From: Candidatus Poseidoniaceae archaeon
GTDB lineage: Archaea > Thermoplasmatota > Poseidoniia > Poseidoniales > Poseidoniaceae
Direction of reading: 5' to 3'
Length of the DNA: 8,305 nt
Assembly (NCBI GenBank): GCA_013329865.1
Contig: DUJJ01000108.1
Span: forward strand, 1-8,305
Positions within the stretch are counted from its first letter, which is position 1. Each line of letters starts with the position of its first letter. Positions 1 to 6,100 of the stretch are shown piece after piece. Below the pieces are notes generated by a model. The model worked only from the letters and a program-made list of their open reading frames with translations, did no database searches and was not told the DNA's origin. The position numbers were made by a program, and so were the translations under genes.

Positions 1-34
1 TCCGATAGCTCACATCGCTCATCTTGACCGGAAG

Positions 35-700
35 ATGAATCCAAACGATTTCATTGGTTGCGAGGCTCAAATTCGACCAAAAGCCCCAAGACAAGATAAC
101 CGTGATAATCACCATCAACACCGCAGCTCGGCGGACAACACTCGCCAATCCTACAATCGGGACCGAAATCAGGGTGGGTATCGCAGTAACCATGGTCAGT
201 CAAACCGAAGAGATAGCCGAAATCGCCATGATCGATCATACCGTGATAATCAATCTCGACCAAACCAACGCAACAATTCACGCAGTGATAATTGGCGCAA
301 TCGAAGAGGTGATGGACGTGATAACAACCAACGACGTGATTCTAATCGACCCAACCAAAGGGGCAACAACCGGGGTCGAGATTTTAGCAACCGGGATTCT
401 CGAGATGGCAAAGGGCATAAGAAAATCTTCGCCGATAATGACTGGGTTTGTCAAAAGTGTGACAATGTAAACTTCTCATTCAGGAAAGAATGCAACCGAT
501 GCGGAGAGCCCAAAACGGGTAACTCTGGCAGAGACAAATCTCCTAGACGTCAGAATAACCATACAAAGACTAGATCAGACCGTCCAAACAACAACAATCG
601 TAGGTTCCGAAAAGCAAGGGGTAAATCTGCTAACCATGCGCATAATAGAGGCCCTCAACCGTTAAATGCCCGGTCACGCAGAAAAAATCGCGATGATTAA
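35..700 (+). CDS. Arg/Asn-rich disordered protein with one RanBP2-type zinc finger (putative RNA-binding protein)
   Basis: This 221-residue protein contains about 45 Arg, 38 Asn and 22 Asp. Nearly all of it is low-complexity and predicted to be disordered. The one clear fold is a RanBP2-type zinc finger at residues 134-160, with W137, C139, C142, N146, C153 and C156 in the family spacing W-x-C-x2-C-x3-N-x6-C-x2-C. Related fingers in FUS, EWS, TAF15 and ZRANB2 bind single-stranded GGU-type RNA. A cytosolic RNA-binding or condensate-forming role is therefore inferred, not shown. The ATG at 35 is the first start visible. The frame is open to the window edge with no other ATG, GTG or TTG, so the gene could begin earlier. 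A different frame stops at 25-27, which could be the end of an upstream gene and would favour the start at 35. No Shine-Dalgarno sequence is seen. The TPR gene follows 25 bases downstream. The frame is secure because of the finger. Confidence 0.85.
   Translation: MNPNDFIGCEAQIRPKAPRQDNRDNHHQHRSSADNTRQSYNRDRNQGGYRSNHGQSNRRDSRNRHDRSYRDNQSRPNQRNNSRSDNWRNRRGDGRDNNQRRDSNRPNQRGNNRGRDFSNRDSRDGKGHKKIFADNDWVCQKCDNVNFSFRKECNRCGEPKTGNSGRDKSPRRQNNHTKTRSDRPNNNNRRFRKARGKSANHAHNRGPQPLNARSRRKNRDD
89..424 (+). repeat. Arg/Asn/Asp/Gln/Ser low-complexity block
   Basis: Codes for residues 19-130, in which short units such as R-D-N, N-R-D and R-P-N-Q-R recur. At DNA level the 13-mer accgtgataatca occurs at 99-111 and again at 240-252, and cgtgataa recurs near 318. 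The skewed codons (CGN GAY AAY) also leave a second frame free of stops. A shorter block of similar composition (residues 161-221, Arg/Asn/Lys-rich) follows the finger. Confidence 0.75.
434..514 (+). other. RanBP2-type zinc finger, FUS/ZRANB2-like
   Basis: Residues 134-160 of the disordered protein. The sequence around the last two cysteines (N-V-N-F-S-F-R-K-E-C-N-R-C) resembles the FUS finger (N-F-S-W-R-N-E-C-N-Q-C) and the ZRANB2 fingers (N-V-N-W/F-A-R-R). The guanine-stacking aromatic is Phe147, one Arg of the ZRANB2 Arg pair is kept (R150), and the other position is Phe149, as in FUS where it is Trp. The eukaryotic sequences are compared from memory. Confidence 0.88.
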
Positions 701-725
701 GTAATTCATTCGCAACCATTAGATT

Positions 726-1775
726 GTGAGTGCAGAGAATCATTACTTAGACGCTATAGAGGCTCTGGACTCGGGTAACCGAGAGGATGCCTTAGAAAAG
801 GCGTATGAAGCGGTTAAATTAGATCCGGAGCATGTTGATGCTTGGCAGCTTATATCTGATGCTCATTTGCTGGCCGACGGCAAGGCAGCCAACCTGATTG
901 ATGCTTCGAAATCTCTAACTGCAGTCAAGACGATTACCAAACTAGACCCGACAAGAATCGATATGTGGGTACGAGGAGGGAGATTGTTAGCAGACGAGTT
1001 AGGACTTATGTTCGATGCCTTAGATTGGTGGCAACAAGTTAGAGTTCACGCACCTTATGAGGTTACACCGCTTATTGAACAAGCAACAATCCTGGCAGAT
1101 TTGGGTCTATACAAAGAAGGCCGTAAGCGTATTGAAACGATACTCAATGAGAATATGGATGTTGCAACCAGCCAATATGGCCGAGTTCATCAATTACTGG
1201 GACTGTTCAATACGGCAGTTGAACAAAACACTGACGGCCACTTCAAACCATGGGAAAGGCGTCATCCTGGGTGGGGGGCGATAGAAGCAAAAATGCGCAA
1301 GGCACCCGTATCAGAAACGACAATTTTCATGCTAATAACAGTGCCAGTTCTATTCGGTGTCATAGTATTGTCGAACTTTCTTGCTGGGGAGGGGCTTGGT
1401 GCATTCTGTCTGACTAGTATAGTCATTTTCATAGCGGTTATTGCAGGTATGAGATTTACCAAAAATATGTTTAGAACCATCAACCGGCCAGCCTTTAATT
1501 TACTGAGAGCAATGAATTTTGAGTCATCATCCGGATTCAGTATAATTTCTGAGGAGATAAGAACCTCAGTGCTCTATATGTATATTTTACAAAGAAAGCC
1601 CGTTGCATGGCAGGAGAGAATGCTGATTATCGTTGAGGAGAAAAACAAACTACCGAAGAATTGGAATATGGAATTGCCAGATTTTGATTCACATCTTGAT
1701 GAAATCGGTCATATTGAAGATGCCGATTCATCCTCTTGGGATACCGATGGCGCCGAGCCATATGAAGAAGAGTGA
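726..1775 (+). CDS. TPR-repeat protein with a two-helix membrane hairpin
   Basis: A 349-residue protein. Residues 4-145 form about four TPR-like helix pairs with the usual signature (small residues at turns, then K-L-D-P at 31-34 and 72-75, and L-G-L-Y at 126-129). Two hydrophobic helices follow at about 197-219 and 224-243, joined by a loop of only a few residues. Basic residues flank both outer ends (K189/R191/K192 and R243/K246/R250), so both termini should be cytosolic. The C-terminal part (250-315) is mixed, and the last 34 residues are strongly acidic (about 13 Asp/Glu). TPRs bind partner proteins, so it is probably a membrane-tethered scaffold; no catalytic motif is visible. GTG at 726 is the only usable upstream start because TAG lies in frame at 720-722. 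There is no Shine-Dalgarno sequence. It probably shares a transcript with the zinc-finger gene. The specific function is unknown. Confidence 0.85.
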   Translation: MSAENHYLDAIEALDSGNREDALEKAYEAVKLDPEHVDAWQLISDAHLLADGKAANLIDASKSLTAVKTITKLDPTRIDMWVRGGRLLADELGLMFDALDWWQQVRVHAPYEVTPLIEQATILADLGLYKEGRKRIETILNENMDVATSQYGRVHQLLGLFNTAVEQNTDGHFKPWERRHPGWGAIEAKMRKAPVSETTIFMLITVPVLFGVIVLSNFLAGEGLGAFCLTSIVIFIAVIAGMRFTKNMFRTINRPAFNLLRAMNFESSSGFSIISEEIRTSVLYMYILQRKPVAWQERMLIIVEEKNKLPKNWNMELPDFDSHLDEIGHIEDADSSSWDTDGAEPYEEE

Positions 1776-1778
1776 TCA
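1773..1778. other. Tail-to-tail stop codons (TGATCA)
   Basis: The TGA of the TPR gene (1773-1775) directly abuts the TGA of ahcY on the other strand (1776-1778), which makes the palindrome TGATCA. No base separates the two coding regions. Each transcript must therefore terminate inside or beyond the opposing gene, giving antisense overlap at the 3' ends. No T-tract terminator lies at the junction. Confidence 0.95.
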
Positions 1779-3041
1779 CGTTCCGGCATTGTAGTCATCC
1801 AAGTATGCAGTTTGGTCATCAGTCAAACTGTCAATAGCGAAACCTAGGGTTGCTAACTTGGTAACTGCAAGCCCTTGGTCTTGCTCTGTGGTAATGTCAT
1901 AAACAATCGGCTGCATTGCTGAACCTTCCTTTGCCAAACGGCAAAGTGCGAGGTATTGATTAGCAAATGACATATCCATAACCTCAGATGGGTGACCTTC
2001 AGCAGCTGCTAGATTGACAAGGCGACCATCTGCTAAGAGGAATATCTTCCTGCCGTCCTTCATGGTATATTCGACGTTGTTGTCTCTAATTGTTCTGTCA
2101 CTCGATGCTTGTGCTATCAGGTCTTCAATATTTATTTCACAATCGTAGTGACCGGTATTGGAGATTATCGCCCCGTCTTTCATTGATGAAAAGTGACGAC
2201 CAACAATGACATCCTTCATTCCAGTGGCCGTGCAGAATATGTCACCATGTTTTGCGGCCTCGTCCATTTTCATTACTCTGAATCCGTCCATTACCGCTCT
2301 TAGCGCTGGGAGCGGGTCTACTTCAGTGATGATTACATTGGCGCCCATTCCTTGAGCACGCATGGCAACTCCTTTACCACAGTGACCATAGCCAGCAACG
2401 ACGAATGTTTTGCCAGCAATGAGCACAGAAGTTGCTCTTAGTATTCCATCAATTGTTGATTGACCAGTTCCGTAGACGTTATCGAAATCCCACTTAGTGA
2501 TTGCATCATTAACGGCGATTACTGGATATTTGAGGTCTCCTGCCTTACCCATGGCTCTCAACCTGTGGACTCCGGTTGTGGTTTCTTCGGTTCCGCCGAT
2601 TACACCATCCGCGTATTCACTTTTCTCGCCGTGAACCCTCACAATCAAGTCTGCACCATCATCAAGGGTAAGTGTAGGCTTGAATTCTAGAGTCTTGTCG
2701 ATGCACCAGTAGAAGTCTTCAACACTCTGTCCATGCCATGCGTGTATAGAATAACCTTCTGTGGCTAGCCATGCGGCAACATCGTCTTGAGTTGACAGCG
2801 GGTTGCATCCTGACCACGAGATTTCAGCTCCTGCGGCAGCTATTGTCTCAATCAGAACAGCGGTTTCTTTTGTTACATGAAGACAGCCTGCAACTCTCAT
2901 CCCGGCTAATGGTTTGGTTTTGAGTGCTTCTTCTTTCAAAGCGGCCAAAACAGGCATTCTAGCTCTTGCCCAATCAACCCTCAATGCTCCAGAATCTGCC
3001 AGTGAAATATCGGCAACTGTATACTTGTCAGTCTTGTCCAT
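1776..3041 (-). CDS. ahcY: S-adenosylhomocysteine hydrolase (adenosylhomocysteinase), archaeal/Thermotoga type
   Basis: This cytosolic NAD-dependent enzyme splits S-adenosylhomocysteine into adenosine and homocysteine, removing the product inhibitor of methyltransferases. At 421 residues it has the usual length of the short archaeal/Thermotoga form. Substrate-domain signatures are present: H55-V-T-K-E-T, G78-C-N-P-L-S-T-Q-D-D, D127-D-G-A-D-L and G150-T-E-E-T-T-T-G. The catalytic pair K183/D187 sits in I-T-K-W-D-F-D-N-V-Y-G. The NAD-binding Rossmann motif is G217-Y-G-H-C-G-K-G, with E240-V-D for the cofactor ribose. N295-T-G-H298 and the C-terminal N-L-A-A-A-E-G-H-P-S motif (343-352) are intact. 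T192 stands where animal enzymes have Cys in Y-G-C-R-E-S-L. The C-terminal P-D-H-Y-R-Y tail of the long form is absent; the protein ends in N-A-G-T. The ATG at 3041 gives the normal N-terminus. It lies 65 bases after the large surface-protein gene, on the same strand. Confidence 0.97.
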   Translation of the reverse strand: MDKTDKYTVADISLADSGALRVDWARARMPVLAALKEEALKTKPLAGMRVAGCLHVTKETAVLIETIAAAGAEISWSGCNPLSTQDDVAAWLATEGYSIHAWHGQSVEDFYWCIDKTLEFKPTLTLDDGADLIVRVHGEKSEYADGVIGGTEETTTGVHRLRAMGKAGDLKYPVIAVNDAITKWDFDNVYGTGQSTIDGILRATSVLIAGKTFVVAGYGHCGKGVAMRAQGMGANVIITEVDPLPALRAVMDGFRVMKMDEAAKHGDIFCTATGMKDVIVGRHFSSMKDGAIISNTGHYDCEINIEDLIAQASSDRTIRDNNVEYTMKDGRKIFLLADGRLVNLAAAEGHPSEVMDMSFANQYLALCRLAKEGSAMQPIVYDITTEQDQGLAVTKLATLGFAIDSLTDDQTAYLDDYNAGT

Positions 3042-3060
3042 GGCGAAGCGTGCAACCTGT

Positions 3061-3070
3061 CTCTTTTGAA
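3061..3070 (-). promoter_or_regulatory. Weak TATA-like element upstream of ahcY
   Basis: Read on the - strand this is TTCAAAAGAG, at -29 to -20 from the ahcY ATG. That spacing would fit an archaeal TATA box serving a leaderless mRNA. The match to the consensus (TTTAWA) is poor and no Shine-Dalgarno sequence is present, so this is only a tentative call. Confidence 0.22.
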
Positions 3071-3073
3071 CTC

Positions 3074-3091
3074 ATTGACCCACAGGTCAAT
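3074..3091. promoter_or_regulatory. Inverted repeat upstream of ahcY (candidate operator)
   Basis: A perfect 7-bp inverted repeat with a 4-base centre: ATTGACC-CACA-GGTCAAT. It lies at -33 to -50 from the ahcY start, just upstream of the weak TATA-like element and 15 bases after the stop of the surface-protein gene. No T-tract follows on the - strand, so it does not look like a terminator. It could bind a dimeric helix-turn-helix regulator. A second, overlapping pairing (ACAGGT 3082-3087 with ACCTGT 3055-3060) is also possible in RNA. Confidence 0.4.
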
Positions 3092-3106
3092 CAATTCACG
3101 CCTTGC

Positions 3107-6100
3107 TCATTGTTGTTGTTGCACATACTGTGCGGCATACTGTTGAGCGTAGGCTGCCGCAGTTTGGGCATCATAACCTTGCGAGATAAATTGCTGGTAG
3201 TATTGCTGGTAGGCTGCCTCCATTGCAGGATTGGTCGCCGCTGCTGGGGCCGCAGCAGCAGCACCCGCGGTTGCTCCGCCCAAACCTGCCTGTGCTGCAT
3301 ATTGTTGTGCATAGGCTCTTGCAGTTTCTTCTGGGTAACCTTGAGCGATTAGTTGTTGGACATACTGCTCGACAGGATCTTGTTGGAAAGCCCCGGTTAA
3401 GTTGAAGTCTTTGTAGTCGCCATCCATGCCTTCTGCACCGCTTCTACGGAGGAATAATAGTGTTAATACAACAATTATGATTATCACTAATGCGCCTGCT
3501 CCAATGAACATTATGTTGGTAGTCGATTGAGCACCGCCGCCATCATCTTCGACAGTAGGCTCTATCCATTCACCATCAACTAGGCTGTAATCGCCTTCCC
3601 ACTGGCACTGACCAGATACAAATATCCAACGACCTGTTGGGTCGTTTAATTCGACATCGGACGGAACTTCCACTCCACGGCATATTGGTAGGGTTAGTGT
3701 GATTGAGGTTGGGTTGTATAATTGGACATAGTTAGGGTCCAGTGGGCTCAATTGTTGTTCTGTTACCCATCGTTTATCGGCATCCTTTGAAGGATCGAAT
3801 TCGTAGACGCGTATGTATATTTCGACGTCACGGGAAACGTTAGAGTGGAATGCATCGATGTTGAGACTTAACTCGAAAGAATCCCCTGTGCCAATACTGT
3901 TGGATAGAACTGCTAATTCACCAGTGCCCTTGGCAGCTTCTCTAATGAAGAAATCTGTTTCATCAAGCAGCGTTTCATCGGTGGTTATCTCAATGAAGGT
4001 GTCACTCTCGTCAGAACCACTGACAACAAATCCTGACAGATTGAAATACGAATCTGTGTATCCAACCCGGTCAGCCCAGTTGGTAAAGTCGATGACTGGA
4101 GGCTCGTCGCCAAATCCTTGAGGTTTGACATCGAAACAGAATTCCATATCATCGTCCCACTTACCTGATTTGTCGTAGACTGCTAGTTTGACTTTAATCG
4201 GTTGAATTGGTGCTTCAGTATTCGGGTTAAAGGTCAGGTTTCTACCGGCATAGGATTCGCCATTCTCGTCAATACCATAGCCACCGAATGTGTAGGTCCA
4301 AACACCCTGGCTCGCTTCATAGTTGATGTAGGTGTTTGAGTTTAGGCTTATTGGGTCATCCCAAGGCTTGTCAAAGGTGACTTCCCACTCATAACGTTCG
4401 ATACCAGAACCTTCTAGAGCATCTGGGTCACTTGAGTTTCCAGCATTGAATTCAATTGGAATCTGACCACTCTCATCGAGAATTATCTCATACTTTGGAT
4501 AATTGTCGTTAATCGAACAAGTTCCGACTAGGTTGATGTTGTCAGCGTAAGTATCCTTGATTACCACATAAGCATCGGCGATTGGGTTGAATGCATCCGC
4601 ATTGGCATCGTTGGTTTCAACAGTTACTTGGAGCATTCTCGAATGACCGTTGTCATCATGCAACCATAGCGTTACCGTCCACTGCTCTTCCTGCTTACAT
4701 TGACCTTGTGTGCCAATCGACTTACAGAAGGTCATGGTCGGTGATGATTCAGTTTCAAACAGTGGCGAGACATAATGGTCAATCTGTCCGGGAGCCATGG
4801 TTCCCATGTCCCAAGATGTTGGGCCAGAGATTAGCCAGTCTGTTTGTAGATCGACTTGAGCATCAGATTGGTAACTGAACGTAATCTCAGCGTTACTCTT
4901 CATGTAGTAAGTAGCATAGCCTGCACCTAATGCTGGGTCTGGGACTACGCCATTGATGAGAATATCTGTTCCTTCACGCATCTCACCGAATGGGTTTGGA
5001 TAATCGTTGACCTGGTAAGCTAGCATGTTCTTTAGCAGAGCAAACTCTGCACTGTTAGCGTCCTCAGAGTTGGTTTCTACATCGATAGTAGAAATTATCA
5101 TACCACCAGCACCGTAACTACAAATGCCAAGTAGAACATCATCAGTGTCGTCTTTGTCGTGGATTATCGATTGGAAGTTTGCGACATTCTGATTGCCAGA
5201 ACAAATCTTTGGCACGTCGGTTGTGGCCTCGCTCGCAATATCCAAGGCTGAGGATGCTACTGGACTGAAGCCTTCGAAATTGCTTGGCTTGATACTGTCC
5301 ATCAATGGATGGAACGGGTCATAAATTTCAATATCACCAAACTCAATTTCGGCACCGTTGGTTTTATCGGTGATTTCCAAGCCAAGTGGTAGTCTTGGTT
5401 CTAGACTTGTTCCGAGGCCGTAAGTCTGAGTACCATGAGGGGCCAGATGCGCTTGTATCGTTCCGCCACTGCTCATGAAGTTGACCAACACTTGTTTTCG
5501 GTTGACGTTGTTGACCGTTTCAGACAGGGTCTTGTAGTAAGCACCGCCGTCATCTTTAGCAGTGTTGAAGTCTTGCCATGGTAGGATTATCTTATCGTAA
5601 TTAGTAAACCAATTCGTCTTGAAATATGTGTCCCAGTCATTCATGGTAAACTGTGTGTAGGTTTTGCCCATGATGGCCAAGTCTTCGATTATAGTCGAGG
5701 TACCCGAAGTCTTGTCGGAGAGAATTGCGATGTCTACATCCTCGGCGAAAGTTGCGTGGAAGAATCTGGCGTCGCCGGATGGGGTTCCGTCATCTAACTC
5801 AGCATGGTAACTGATGTTGTAAGTGTGGCCGTCTTGATAGCCAGCCCAAGGAGTGAAGGACAAATCGATTCTTTGCCCGGGCACCAAGGTTTGTGCTGGA
5901 CCAGCATTTGTTGTGTGGGCTAGAGAGTTTGTGGTTTCATCAAAGATATTCATGTAGAACAGATAGTCACCCTCCAGCACGCCGTTAGTTGCAGAAATAT
6001 CCCAATTGTGTGTCAATGAACTATCAATTGGCAGAACACAATTCAATCTGACCTCATCTAGACACGCTAGTTTGTTAGGTTGGCTCAAGGAGATGTCAAC

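Noticed and set aside
54..470. A 138-codon open frame overlapping the zinc-finger gene, rich in Ile, Thr and Val, as a possible dual-coding gene
   Set aside because: The skewed codons of the Arg/Asn/Asp-rich frame explain it: CGT GAT AAT C read one base later gives Val-Ile-Ile. The finger motif fixes the real frame, and this reading has no recognisable domain.
3074..3091. Hairpin as an intrinsic terminator for the surface-protein gene
   Set aside because: The stem is only 7 bp and no T-tract follows on the - strand. Archaeal termination depends on T-tracts.
3042..3106. SAH riboswitch upstream of ahcY
   Set aside because: The gap is only 65 bases and lacks the conserved core I would expect; known SAH riboswitches are bacterial. 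Two short alternative hairpins are not enough.
3110..3121. TTG triplet run as a functional microsatellite
   Set aside because: There are only four units, and they simply encode the terminal Gln residues.
2966..3405. Forward-strand open frames opposite the start of ahcY and the tail of the surface protein, rich in Cys and Leu
   Set aside because: They are antisense shadows of the Gln/Ala-rich tail codons. They cross two real genes and show no domain.
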